Shown piece by piece: positions 17,339 to 27,130 of a stretch of 33,722 nt of DNA (position 1 is the first letter of the stretch; the number at the start of each line of letters is the position of its first letter). The position numbers and the translations under genes were made by a program. The notes under the pieces are model-generated. The model was not told the origin of the DNA. It worked only from the letters and a program-made list of their open reading frames with translations, and made no database searches. The DNA is from Gammaproteobacteria bacterium (GTDB taxonomy: Bacteria > Gemmatimonadota > Gemmatimonadetes > Longimicrobiales > Gaopeijiaceae): positions 1 to 33,722 of the forward strand of contig VXNP01000067.1 in the NCBI GenBank assembly GCA_009840525.1. Direction: 5' to 3'.

Positions 17339-18727
17339 GTACAACCGCTGCGCGATTTCGTTGGTGAGGTTGGGGTTGGCGTTGACGTCCTCGGGGGAGG
17401 GCGGCCAGCGCAGATGAATTCCCATCGCCTTGTTCTGGTCGAACCAGCGGTAGGGGAAGATCTCGTAGTACCGCATGTCCTGCCAGCGCCGCATCTCCAT
17501 CCAGAACTCGGCCCTGCGCTCGTGCTGGAGCTGGGCCATGATCTCGCCCGCGTCCATGCTCGCGAAGTCCCGCAGATCCGAGAGCGTGTGTCCGGTGGGC
17601 GGCCAGCCGCGCGACGCGTCGCCCCAATCTCCGGCCATCGTGCGGGTCCTCGCCGCCGCGCGGGTGTGGTTGATCCACTCGACCGCGCCCGCGAGGTCTC
17701 CGGCCAGCAGCCGGGATTCGGCGATGATGAGCATCGCCTCGGCGGCACGGCTGAGCGGGAGCGGAGTTTCGCGCGCGGTATACTTCAGGTTGTAGGAGCT
17801 GGTGCCGAGCGGCTCCTCGCGGGTCGTTTCCTCGTGCGCGATGCGCGGGTCCCAGTCTCCGGTGACGGGGTCCGGAAGGAAGAGATAGATCTCGTCGATC
17901 CGGTTGGTGCCTCCGTACGGCCCTCCGAGCGAAGCCCCGGAGTTGGAGCCGCCGGGGGCCCCGAAGCGCAGCGAAAAGTTGTAGTCCGGGGCTGTCGAGA
18001 GCGCTTGGCGCGCGGCCGACTCCGCCTGGTCGAACAGGCTGCGGTCCATCTGGCCCTGGAGGTGGGTGCGCTCGTAGTAGAGCGAGCGGTAGGCTCGTGC
18101 GACCTGCCCCATCGCGGCCGCGGCGAAGTTCGCGTCCCCGGCGGACTGCGCCACCTGGGCCGCCTGCTGGAAGCGCTCGATGGACTCCGCGATGACGTCG
18201 ATCGGGCCGCGCAGCTGATCCTCAGCGCCGTACACGATCACGTTGTAGTGGTCCGCCATGGTGATGCGGGTCATCCCGCCGAAGAAGTGCGCGCGCGCGA
18301 CGCCCAGGTCGTTGCCCCCGGCCGCAGCGAGGCGTTCGGCCACCTCGTCCGCGAGCCAGCGCGCCTGCGCGAGCCCGCGCCAGTGGCCTTCCACGGCGGA
18401 GTTGGACGCCAGCCGGTTTCCGCGCATGGCGTCGATGTTCTCGAGCTGCGTGGTTGGATGGAACAGCTCGTCGCTGAGCAGTCCGTGCCGCGTCAGCAGG
18501 CTGGAGTAGGTGCCCGCGAGGTTCCCCTCCGGCGTGTTGGCCAGCGTTCCCAGAAGCTCCTTCCGCTCCAGGTCCTCGTCCAGCAGACTCGCCGGGTTGT
18601 CGACTTCCAGGAAGTCGCTGCAGCCGATGGCCGTGGTCAGCAGCAGTCCCGAAGCGAGGGCCGCGAGACCCCTCAGTCGTCGTGTTCCAGTGATCGTTCC
18701 GGCATCAGGGTTTCCGTTCTTTGTCAT
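17330..18727 (-). CDS. SusD/RagB-like outer-membrane lipoprotein
   Basis: This 465-residue lipoprotein is the partner of the SusC-like receptor. SusD proteins sit on the outer face of the outer membrane and form a lid over the TonB-dependent channel that captures glycans, peptides or other nutrients. A signal peptide with lipobox AIGC (Cys36) is followed by SDFLEVDNP, a common motif right after the cysteine in SusD proteins. Tetratricopeptide-like helices and the C-terminal RRAEFWMEMRRWQDMRYYE motif are typical of the family. The ATG at 18725-18727 has AAGGGAG about 7 bases before it. A second in-frame ATG at 18758-18760 also has GGAGG nearby and would add 11 residues. The ligand cannot be read from the sequence. 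Confidence 0.9.
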   Translation of the reverse strand: MTKNGNPDAGTITGTRRLRGLAALASGLLLTTAIGCSDFLEVDNPASLLDEDLERKELLGTLANTPEGNLAGTYSSLLTRHGLLSDELFHPTTQLENIDAMRGNRLASNSAVEGHWRGLAQARWLADEVAERLAAAGGNDLGVARAHFFGGMTRITMADHYNVIVYGAEDQLRGPIDVIAESIERFQQAAQVAQSAGDANFAAAAMGQVARAYRSLYYERTHLQGQMDRSLFDQAESAARQALSTAPDYNFSLRFGAPGGSNSGASLGGPYGGTNRIDEIYLFLPDPVTGDWDPRIAHEETTREEPLGTSSYNLKYTARETPLPLSRAAEAMLIIAESRLLAGDLAGAVEWINHTRAAARTRTMAGDWGDASRGWPPTGHTLSDLRDFASMDAGEIMAQLQHERRAEFWMEMRRWQDMRYYEIFPYRWFDQNKAMGIHLRWPPSPEDVNANPNLTNEIAQRLYVN

Positions 18728-18786
18728 CGGTCGACTCCCTTGTCTCTCATGCACGTTCATGATTGCCTCCGCATGTTTCGACCCGG

Positions 18787-21700
18787 TCAGAACTGGGCCC
18801 TGAGGGAGAAGACCAGACGTCTCGGAGCCGGCACCTTGAGATAGTCGACGTTCTGCGTGAAGTAGCTGGCGCCGGCGGTGCCCGCTTCGATGCCGCGGGT
18901 GCCGGGGTCGATCCAGCCGTTCTTGGGCGAACTCAGGTAATCGCTGAAGACGTGCAGGTTCTTGACGCCGACGCTGACCTGCGCGCTCGTTGCCGCGAGA
19001 CTCTCGGCGAACGAGTCCGGAAGCTGCCAGGAGACGGTGAGCTCGGCCCAGCGCAGGTAGTCGCCCGGATAGACGGTGTTGGAGATGACGCCGTTGTGCT
19101 TGCGGCCGTACTCGTCCACCAGCCGCTGTTTCTCCTCGACGCTGGCGTTGGGGTCGTTCAAGGTATGCTCGAGCGTCGCCACCAGGGGGCCGTTGCCCAG
19201 CGCGTTGCGCAGGTGGTCGGTCTCGTTGGAGACGATAAAGCCGCCCGCCGCCTCGAAGATGTTGCGGAAAGTGAAGCTCCCGAACTGCATGGCGCTGCGG
19301 ATGTCGATCGTCCAGTTGGGCTGTGGTCTGCCGATCACCGCCAGTGAGTCGGTGCCGTCGGCCGCCTTCAGGATGTTGGGCGCGATGTCCCGGCGGCTGC
19401 GGATCTCGTCGATGGGTCCGGAGAGGATGTAGGGCTGGTTGGGGTCGACGATCGGGGCGATCCAGATGCCGGGCCACATCCCTTCGTAGAGGGAATGGAA
19501 CCGGCGCCGGCTGCCGAGGCGCCGGTCGGGCTGCCCGCCCAGGTCGTCCGCCCACTGCTTCAGATAGGTGGGGCTCAGCGTCAGGTCCCAGGTAAAGCTG
19601 GGGCTCTGTACCAGGCGCGCGTCGGCGGTGAGCTCGAGGCCCCACGACTTGAGCGTGCCGAGGTTCCGCAGCTGCGAGCGGGTGAACCCGTCGCCGGGCG
19701 AGGGCGGCACCGGCAGCAGGGCGTCGTTGGTGGTCTGGTTGAAGTAGACCAGTTCCATCCCGAAGCGGCCATCCAGCATCCCGGTCTCGATCGCCATCTC
19801 GATCTCGGTCGAGCGTTCGGGCTTGAGTTCGGGGTTGCCCAGGTTCTGAGGCGTAAGGTAGCCGCCGATGACGCTGCTGCTCGGGCTCTAGGTACGCTGG
19901 GCGTCGAAGGCGCCCGGCTGCAGACCGGAGGCTCCCAGAGCCGCGCGCAGCCTGAGTTCGTTCATCCAGCCCACGTTCCAGAAATCGTATTCGGAGACCA
20001 CCCAGGACACGCCCGCCTTGGGGTACACCTGCAGGCCGAAGTCCTCGCCGAAGGCCGAGTTGCCGTCGGCGCGCACGCCGCCGGTCAGGAAGAGGCGGTC
20101 ATCGAGCCCGACCTGACCCTGGACGAAGAGACCCGCGTTGATGACTTCCTCGAAGCCCTCGCTCACCCCGGTAATCTGGGCGCCGCCGCTCAGGGTCTTG
20201 AGGGTGGGGGATCCGAACTCGCGCACGGACGCCACCTCGTACGCCTGTACCTCGCGGAAGCTCTGGCCTCCGACCGTTACGTTGCCGACCATCCGGTCGC
20301 TGATCTCCGTCTCCCAGTGGGTGCTGAAGTCCAGGGTGGTAGTGGCGAACCTCGAATTCCTCACCCGCTTATACCCGGTGACGGACTCCGCGACCACGCC
20401 CTGGGGGAAGAACTCGCTGAAGCGGCTGTCGATGAAGTTGTGTCCCACCTGAAGGGTGGAGCTGAGGCCCTCGGCCCACTGGTAGACCAGCGAGGCGTTC
20501 AGCATGGTATTGACGGACTCCTGGAAGTTCTCCGTGATTCGGCTGGCCAAAAGCGGTGTGTACGCGCCGTGGGGGTTGGTCTCGGTAGCGCGCAGCGGAT
20601 TCCCCAGCATGAGGTTTCCGAAGAGGTCGCCCCAGCCGGGGGTGGCCGTCCTCAGATTGCGTCGAACGACGTTCACGCCGACCTGGCTGGTCAGCTTCTC
20701 CGTGTGGGTGAAGTCGAAGGAGGCGCGCACGGACTGGTTTGCGAGCTCGTTGTTGGGTGAGGGATTCCGCTCATCCATCAGGCGCCCGGACAGGTAGTAG
20801 CGCAGACCGGGTGTCCCGCCCCGAACGGAGAGGTTGTAGTTCTGATGATATCCCAGGACCTTGTTCGCGTCCCAGGGACTGTCACAGAGAAGCCGGTGCT
20901 CGGCACGGTTGTATCCGCAGTTGTCCGGGAATTCGCGCGGGAAGCTCAGGTGCTGAAGGTCGGTGGAGAAGGCGTACACCGGCGCACCCGTCTGTCCCCG
21001 CTTGGTGAAGATCTGGATCACGCCGCTCGACGCCTCGGTGCCGTAGAGGGTGGCGGCGGCGGCGCCCCGGATGACCTCCACTCGGTCAATGTCCTGCGGG
21101 TTGATGTCCTGCAGCCTGTCGGTGGTCGCGGACTGGGCGTCCTCGGTCGCATTGTCCATGCGTACGCCGTCCACGTAGATGAGCGGGCTCTGGCGCTGGC
21201 TGATGCTCGAGGTGCCCCTGAGCACGATGGCGCTGCCGGCTCCGGTCTGACCTCCCGAGATCAGCCCGCGCGCTCCGGCGAGACGTCCCACCAGCGCGTC
21301 TGAGAGGCTGGTGACGGGCGCGATTGCGAGTTCGTCGGCCGTGACCGACGTGATGGTTTGACCCAGGCGGCGCCTCTGCGTGGGGGCGCCGGTGCCGGTC
21401 ACCACGATCTCGTCCAGGTTCAGCGCCACCTCCTGCAGCTGGAAGTTGGCTTCGACGGTCTGGTCCACGGCAACGGTGACCTCCATGGTCGCTGCGGCAA
21501 AGCCGATGCGCTCGACGCGCACCGTATGGGTGCCGGCGTTGACCCCCAGCAGGAGGTAGCGGCCGTTCGACGCAGAGAGCGCGCCGACGTTCAGCTCGGG
21601 CAGGAAGACCTGTGCCGAGGAGATAGGCTGCCCGGTGGCCGCGTTGGTGACGAGCCCGGTGATCTGCCCCTGCTGGGCCGCCAGGGGGAGGGACCACAGG

Positions 21701-21789
21701 AGGGCGAGGGCCAGAACGGCGGCGCGGCCAATGACCGGGAGCGCCATCCAGGTCGGGCGGTGACTGGTTGCAGACGTGAACTCTCTCAT
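18787..21789 (-). pseudogene. SusC-like TonB receptor interrupted by one amber codon
   Basis: This frame spans 1000 codons, the normal size of SusC/RagA TonB-dependent receptors. It has a signal peptide ending LPLAAQQ, a carboxypeptidase-regulatory-like domain, the TonB-box-like DEIVVTGTG, and a plug with PLIYVDGVRMDN and VEVIRGAAAATLYGTEAS. The beta-barrel carries GNPELKPERSTEIE and ends in a C-terminal phenylalanine (RAQF). The frame is broken only by TAG at 19888-19890 (codon 634), between AFDAQRT and SPSSSVIGGY. The same frame then continues to the true stop without other stops or frameshifts. In my recollection homologs often carry tyrosine here, one base change from TAG. It may be a recent nonsense mutation, a sequencing or assembly error, or readthrough. 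The start overlaps the DUF1592 stop (ATGA) and has AGGAGG directly upstream. Confidence 0.85.
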
Positions 21790-24227
21790 TGAACCTCCTG
21801 CGTTTGTCGCATGCGGAAGGGAGCGCTCCTTACGACTCCCAGCACAATCGACGAGATGCTGTAGTTGCTGTCCGCCGCCGCCCGCGTGATGGCGCGGATG
21901 GTCGGCTGATCGAGATGGTCGGCGGGCCGCCCGATTGCGTACGAAAGCAGATGCTCGGTGAAGTTACGTGCGAGAGGGACCGGACGCTTCAAAAGCACCG
22001 CGGCCAGATCTCCGGGCGAACTCAGGGCGGTGCCGTCGTAGAAGGTGCCGCGGGTGTCGAGCGGGGCCATGTTCTCGCGGACCCGCCAGCGGCCGGTCAC
22101 GTCGAAGTTGTCGAGCGCGAGGCCGATGGGATCGATGAAGTTGTGGCAGGAGCTGCATACAGGGCTTGACCGGTGCAACTCCATGCGCTCGCGCGTGGTC
22201 AGGATGCGGTCCCCGTCGGCGTCCGGGCTGCCCTCAAGGGTCGGGACGTTGGGTGGAGGGGGCGGCGGCGGCGTCCCCATCAGCACCTCCATCACCCATT
22301 TGCCGCGCAATACGGGCGAGGTCCGGCCCGACATGGAAGTGAGGTGCAGCACGCTCCCGTGGCCGAGCACGCCTCGCCGGCGGCCATCCGGATAGCGCAC
22401 GAGGCGGAAATCGTCACCCTGGAAGTCGCCTTCGATCCCGTAATGCCGGGCGAGCCGCCGGTTGAGGAAAGAGTAGTTCGCATCGAGAAGTTCGAGCAGA
22501 CTCCGGTCTTCCCGAACCAGGTAGTCGAAGAGCAGTTCGGTCTCCCGCACCATGGCTCCGGCCAGTTGCTGCGAGAAGTCCGGGTAGAGGTAGGACTCCG
22601 GCCACACCTTGCCCACGTCCTGCAGCCTCAGCCACTGGTGGGCGAAGCGCGTGGCCAGGGTCTCGGAGCGCGGGTCCCGCAACATCCGCTCGACCTGCGC
22701 CTCCAGGACCTCCGGTTCCGATAGCCGGCCGCTCCCCGCCACCTCGAGCAGCTCCTCGTCGGGCACCGTCGCCCACAGGAAGAAGGAGAGCCGGGTGGCG
22801 AGATCGATGTCGCTCAGGGGGTAGCCCTCCCCCGGCCGAGTGTCGGCGGGCTCACGCTCCAGCCGGAAGACGAACTCCGGGGACACCAGAATCGCCTGCA
22901 GACCCATCTGCACCCCGGCCTCGAAGCCCTCGTCGGCCGCCGCCGCGTCGTAGAAGCGCATCAGGTCGGCGATGTCGCCGGACGAAGGCGGCCGGCGGTG
23001 GGCGCGCGTGGCGAGCCGCGAGAGGATCGACTGCGCGCACGGACGAGCTTCCCCGGGGGCGGATGGACGGCAGGTGAAGATGCGCTGCCGACTCTCGGTC
23101 ACTCCCACCCCGGAGACGTTGGCCGGGCCGGTGATGAGCAACTCCTTCAGGTGCGTGAGGCCGGTTACCCCGTAGCTGCCTCCCGCCGTACCCGCGGCCG
23201 ACCACGCGGCGGGGCTGAAACGGTCCTCGTAGGGTCCCTCGATGACGTTGACGAACGCCGCCGACACCTTTCGCTGTCCGGCGCGCACGAAGATCGGCTC
23301 GGTCTCGATGGCGGGCACGGTGCGCACCGCGTTGTATTCGAGCCTGAGCAGCGCGGCCGGTTCGCCGTCGATGGAGATGTCGATATCCTCGGCGGCGACC
23401 TGGTTGCCGCTGCCGAACTCGGTCTCCACCCGGAAGACGTACTCGCCGTCCGCAGGGAAGTCGTGCGTCACCACCATCCCGCCCCGGGTGCCGAAAGGCG
23501 CTCCCTCGACCTGTTCCCACGCGTGCTGCGACACCTCGAGCGGGTTGCGGTGCTTGGTGGTGGAGGACAGGGCCTGCGGGTTTCCGATGGCGAGACGGCT
23601 GACGTCGATGGCCGCCTTCAGGTATGAGTCCAGCAGGGTGGTCGAGAGGCCCTGGGCGGCGGACATGTTGTCGAAGCTCCCCACCAGCAGATCCTCGGGG
23701 AGCCAGTTGTCCGCGCTCACCTCGAGTCCCAGAAGTTCGTGGATGACGCGCTCGTATTCGGGCCGGCTGAGCCGCTGAAACCGTCGCGTGCCCAGGTTGG
23801 GGGCCGCGCTGGCGACCTCGTCGACCGAGGACTCGAGTGTCTCAACCAGCGATAGCAGGGTATCGGCCGACGGGCGCGGAATCCCGGGCGGCGGCATCAT
23901 CCCCGCGCGAAGCTTGCGGATCATCTTTTCCGCGGTCTCTCGCTCCTCTGTGGCGGCCTCCACGGCGAAGTGCTGCAGAGAGAGGTTGCCGGTGAGGAGC
24001 GCGTCGTTGTGGCAGACCACGCAGTACTGCCGGACGACGGCCGTGAGCGCGGGCGATGGCGGGGCGGGGGAGGGGGCGGAAGCGGGCGCGGTCGCGTGGG
24101 TGGCGCCAAGACCGATGTCGAGCGAGGCAGGTTCAACGGCGTTGGAAGCGCCGCTGCCCACAAGCAGGCCAAGGCCGGCCAGGGACCACGTTGCGAGGAG
24201 AACCGCACTCTCGGAGAGTCTCTTCAT
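21786..24227 (-). CDS. DUF1592-family exported protein with two CxxCH motifs
   Basis: This 813-residue protein matches the DUF1587/DUF1592/DUF1588/DUF1585 arrangement found in Planctomycetes and other phyla, with an N-terminal cytochrome c-like segment. A signal peptide precedes CVVCH at 69-73, a likely c-type haem site, with MMPPPG about 35 residues later as the usual methionine-ligand region. A second CSSCH at about 691-695 is followed by NFIDPIGLALDNFD, the DUF1588 signature, and the C-terminal DUF1585 part contains LLSYAIGR. A proline run (PPPPPPP) lies before the second motif. It heads the operon. The ATG at 24225-24227 has a weak AGAGG site. Enzymatic activity is not established for the family, and redox or electron-transfer function is inferred from the haem motifs. 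Confidence 0.9.
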   Translation of the reverse strand: MKRLSESAVLLATWSLAGLGLLVGSGASNAVEPASLDIGLGATHATAPASAPSPAPPSPALTAVVRQYCVVCHNDALLTGNLSLQHFAVEAATEERETAEKMIRKLRAGMMPPPGIPRPSADTLLSLVETLESSVDEVASAAPNLGTRRFQRLSRPEYERVIHELLGLEVSADNWLPEDLLVGSFDNMSAAQGLSTTLLDSYLKAAIDVSRLAIGNPQALSSTTKHRNPLEVSQHAWEQVEGAPFGTRGGMVVTHDFPADGEYVFRVETEFGSGNQVAAEDIDISIDGEPAALLRLEYNAVRTVPAIETEPIFVRAGQRKVSAAFVNVIEGPYEDRFSPAAWSAAGTAGGSYGVTGLTHLKELLITGPANVSGVGVTESRQRIFTCRPSAPGEARPCAQSILSRLATRAHRRPPSSGDIADLMRFYDAAAADEGFEAGVQMGLQAILVSPEFVFRLEREPADTRPGEGYPLSDIDLATRLSFFLWATVPDEELLEVAGSGRLSEPEVLEAQVERMLRDPRSETLATRFAHQWLRLQDVGKVWPESYLYPDFSQQLAGAMVRETELLFDYLVREDRSLLELLDANYSFLNRRLARHYGIEGDFQGDDFRLVRYPDGRRRGVLGHGSVLHLTSMSGRTSPVLRGKWVMEVLMGTPPPPPPPNVPTLEGSPDADGDRILTTRERMELHRSSPVCSSCHNFIDPIGLALDNFDVTGRWRVRENMAPLDTRGTFYDGTALSSPGDLAAVLLKRPVPLARNFTEHLLSYAIGRPADHLDQPTIRAITRAAADSNYSISSIVLGVVRSAPFRMRQTQEVQ

Positions 24228-24292
24228 GCGCCGCCTCTGAGACCGTCTGGAGCAGGCCCGCTACGTGTCGGCAGGCACACACCGCTCCTTAG

Positions 24293-24309
24293 CCTATAAC
24301 TAATACGTT
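24293..24309 (-). promoter_or_regulatory. AT-rich candidate promoter for the DUF1592-SusCD operon
   Basis: The 227-base gap upstream of the operon is GC-rich except for this stretch, which reads AACGTATTAGTTATAGG on the minus strand. It contains TATTAG and TTATAG, both acceptable -10 elements about 70-80 bases before the ATG. No good -35 match is present. Confidence 0.25.
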
Positions 24310-24417
24310 GCGCGAGGCTCTACCGCACGGGTTGCGAGGAGGTTGGTGCACAGGGAACTCGGCACAATGGAGGTGCTGAACGGCCCTGAACCGGCCGAGT
24401 CGTCGGGCTCGCGGGGC

Positions 24418-24466
24418 GACGCAGGCGTTGGCGCGAGTCTGCGTCAGCCGACGCTCATGGCGTCGG
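24418..24466 (-). terminator. Two adjacent GC hairpins at the end of the glycosidase gene
   Basis: CCGACGC (24448-24454) pairs with GCGTCGG (24460-24466) across a 5-base loop that includes part of the stop codon. Just beyond it, GACGCAG (24418-24424) pairs with CTGCGTC (24439-24445). Together they could end transcription of the glycosidase before the DUF1592 operon. No T-run follows, so this is not a classic intrinsic terminator and a messenger-stabilising role is possible. Confidence 0.3.
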
Positions 24467-27130
24467 GGTAAGCTTGACCACAGTAGTGGCGCGGCCCGCG
24501 TCTCCGGTGAAGCTCACGCGGATCGTACCGCCGGATTGACCGGATACGCGCGCCGTCGCATCGGTCGCGGAGGCGTCGATCGGGGTGCCGAAGAGCTCAA
24601 CATCGTAGTCGCGTCCCGGCGTCCCTTCGAGGGTCAGCAGCCAACCGTCGTCGTCGGCCACCAGGTCGATGATCCGGAGGCCCGTGCTGCGCTGACCCGG
24701 CTCCAGGTCGATGCGGGGCGGGGCCACCGCCAGCCCGCCCTCCCAGCGCACCACGATCTCGGCGACGTCGTCCTGGTCCCTGGCTTCGGGTTCGCCACCC
24801 TCGGGTCCGGATGCGTCGCTGCCAACCTGGACGCGGACGGCCCCCCCGGAGGGCGCCGGAACGCCATCCACCGTGATCGACGGGTTGCGGGCTCCGACGG
24901 GCACGTCGGGCACGAAGTCGAGATCCAGCCGGGGACCCAGCCAGCGGATGGTCGCTCGCTGCTCGCCACCGGTGGAGGTCCAGTTCTGGCGAATCTCCAC
25001 GTCCAGGACCGTACTCCCGGCGCGCAGTCCGCGGATCGTGGCCGTCGGCCAGTCCGGGGGCAACTGGGGTGCGAGCCGAGCCCGCCCCCGGGGCGCGTCC
25101 GGCTGCCACCCGAAGACGCCTCTGAGCAGGGGCGTGACGAGCATCGAGGTCGCGAAGAACTGGTGCGGCACGGTCTGGTCCAGAGGCTGGTAGAAGCTGC
25201 CGGACAGCAGTTCCGGATGGCGTCCCAACGCCCAGTCGAAGGTCATCTGCTTCACCGCGTCCATCAGGTGGAAGCCTGCCCAGGGGCGGCGGTGGCGGTA
25301 CTGAGCCCACGCCGCGAACCCCGTCACAAAGGGCCAGACGGTGCCCTGGTTGTACTGGAGCGGGTCGTAGAGTTCGCTCTCCGTCGAGAGCATGTGCGCA
25401 CCCCAGTCCGACGACACGCGGTCGCCGGCGATCCTGGTCAGCGTGGACCGCGTCTCCCGATCGTTGAGCAGATGGAAGGCAGCCGCAGTGGCGGGCCAGA
25501 CCGTGAGGTTGTCGTTGGTACCGCCCCCGCGCAGGATCCCGAAGGCGTGATATCCCTCCGCTTCGCGCCAATAGGCGCTGTTCAGGGTCGACCGCGCGGT
25601 GATCCCGAGAAGGCCCGCGTCCAGTTCGATCTCGTCGTCGCCCATGTGCCGGGCCAGCACGCGCGTCCCCTGGAGGGCCGCGACCCAGACCGCGGCGAGG
25701 TAGATGTCCTGGTGGATGGCCTCCCCCAGCCCCCCCACCTCGACCGCGCCGAGACCGCCCACCGTGTTCTCGATGATGCCGTCGCCGTCGGTCTCGGCGG
25801 TCAGGCACCACTCCCACGCGCGCCGGTAGGCCGGCCAGAGCTCGCGCACCAGCTCGTCGTCGCCGCTGGCCCGCCAGTACTCGTACAGTGCGAGCATCCA
25901 GTAGGGTGTGGTGTCCGCGTGGTAATAGGCGTACGGGTAGGAGTCGAACCAGTCGATGTGCGCGGCGGCCTGCGAAATCTCGTGGGTAATCTTGCCGTCG
26001 GCGCGCTGGTAGCGGGCGAGAAACGCCAGTTCCTCGGCCACCAGGTCCCATTGGCCCAGCGCGTCCATGGCGAAGGTGTTGATGGCCGCATCGCCGCCGA
26101 AGAACCAGCCGAAACCGGGGCGGGTGCCGTTGCGCGACAACCCCCACCCGGCGACGAAGCCGCACCCGAGATCCGGGTTGCAGACCCGCTGTTCCTCCAG
26201 GTTGATCTTGGCCCACTCGAGCGCGAGGTCCAGCTCGGGATCGGGGGTCTCGACCGAGACGGTGGACGTGAGCGCGCGACCGGCCCACAACCGCTTGTCG
26301 TAATAGAGCCCCTCGGCGTTCGCGATGAGCTCGCGGTAGCTCTCCAAGACGGTTTCGCGGGAGCCGGTGCCGGCCGCGACCGCGATGGGGATGAACTCTC
26401 GCCCCGCCCGCTCCGGATCGACCGGAATCACCATCGTGCGCGGCGCCTCGCCCAACTGGTGCGCCGGATGCTCCACCGAGTTGGTTGCCCACGGCGACCC
26501 CACGACCGCGTTGCGGGCCTGGAGGCTCTCCGAGAGCACGAAAAGGCGGCGCTCGGCATCCCAGTACGCGTACTGTCCGCCCAGCGAGCCCGGCCACATG
26601 TAGTTCAGCACGGGCTCGAACTCGGCGACAATCTCGAGCGGTTCGGGAGTGTCGACCTCCAGCAGCACGAGGAGGCCGGACGTGGCCGTGTCCGCGGGCG
26701 CGAGGATGTGCTGGCGCACCTGGAAAGCCGCGTGGCTGTAGGTGATGGTCGCCAGCTCGGGCCGCACGTGCACCGTGCGCGCCACCTGGCCGCCGGGGAT
26801 CGGAGCGCCATGGCGGGGCGTCGTGAAGCTCAGGCGGAAGCCGTTTCCGACCTTCAGCGGATGCACCCACAGTTCGGCTTCACCGGTCTCGAGTCCCAGC
26901 CACGCCGCGCGCGGGCCGACCACGCCGAGGTACTCCCCGGGACGCACCGGGCCGGTGAGCTCGATGGCGGAGGGAACGATATCGAAGCGCGGCACGGAGA
27001 GGGTAGTCAGTTCGATGGGCGAGGGAAGTTGGGCGCGCGCGGGCGTGCCGAAGACCGAAATGGAGGTCGCCGTGACAACAATGGCCGCGAACAGGCGGAG
27101 CGCTCTGCGTGGATGAACGCGAAGAACCAT
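24455..27130 (-). CDS. Secreted six-hairpin glycosidase (amylo-alpha-1,6-glucosidase-like)
   Basis: This 891-residue exported protein has a signal peptide (1-34, ending TPARAQ), an N-terminal beta domain (about 35-280), an alpha/alpha six-hairpin barrel (about 290-640) and a C-terminal beta region. Motifs typical of glycogen-debranching C-domains and related glycosidases are GWFFGGDAAINTF (341-353), where Asp347 is a candidate catalytic acid, DGDGIIENT (448-456) and YNQGTVWPF (593-601). The family acts on alpha-glucans or related glycans. The true substrate and GH family number are not readable here. The ATG at 27128-27130 has GGGGGAGG about 7 bases upstream, inside an inverted repeat. It lies just upstream of the SusCD operon on the same strand, so a role in feeding that importer is plausible but unproven. 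Confidence 0.8.
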   Translation of the reverse strand: MVLRVHPRRALRLFAAIVVTATSISVFGTPARAQLPSPIELTTLSVPRFDIVPSAIELTGPVRPGEYLGVVGPRAAWLGLETGEAELWVHPLKVGNGFRLSFTTPRHGAPIPGGQVARTVHVRPELATITYSHAAFQVRQHILAPADTATSGLLVLLEVDTPEPLEIVAEFEPVLNYMWPGSLGGQYAYWDAERRLFVLSESLQARNAVVGSPWATNSVEHPAHQLGEAPRTMVIPVDPERAGREFIPIAVAAGTGSRETVLESYRELIANAEGLYYDKRLWAGRALTSTVSVETPDPELDLALEWAKINLEEQRVCNPDLGCGFVAGWGLSRNGTRPGFGWFFGGDAAINTFAMDALGQWDLVAEELAFLARYQRADGKITHEISQAAAHIDWFDSYPYAYYHADTTPYWMLALYEYWRASGDDELVRELWPAYRRAWEWCLTAETDGDGIIENTVGGLGAVEVGGLGEAIHQDIYLAAVWVAALQGTRVLARHMGDDEIELDAGLLGITARSTLNSAYWREAEGYHAFGILRGGGTNDNLTVWPATAAAFHLLNDRETRSTLTRIAGDRVSSDWGAHMLSTESELYDPLQYNQGTVWPFVTGFAAWAQYRHRRPWAGFHLMDAVKQMTFDWALGRHPELLSGSFYQPLDQTVPHQFFATSMLVTPLLRGVFGWQPDAPRGRARLAPQLPPDWPTATIRGLRAGSTVLDVEIRQNWTSTGGEQRATIRWLGPRLDLDFVPDVPVGARNPSITVDGVPAPSGGAVRVQVGSDASGPEGGEPEARDQDDVAEIVVRWEGGLAVAPPRIDLEPGQRSTGLRIIDLVADDDGWLLTLEGTPGRDYDVELFGTPIDASATDATARVSGQSGGTIRVSFTGDAGRATTVVKLTPTP

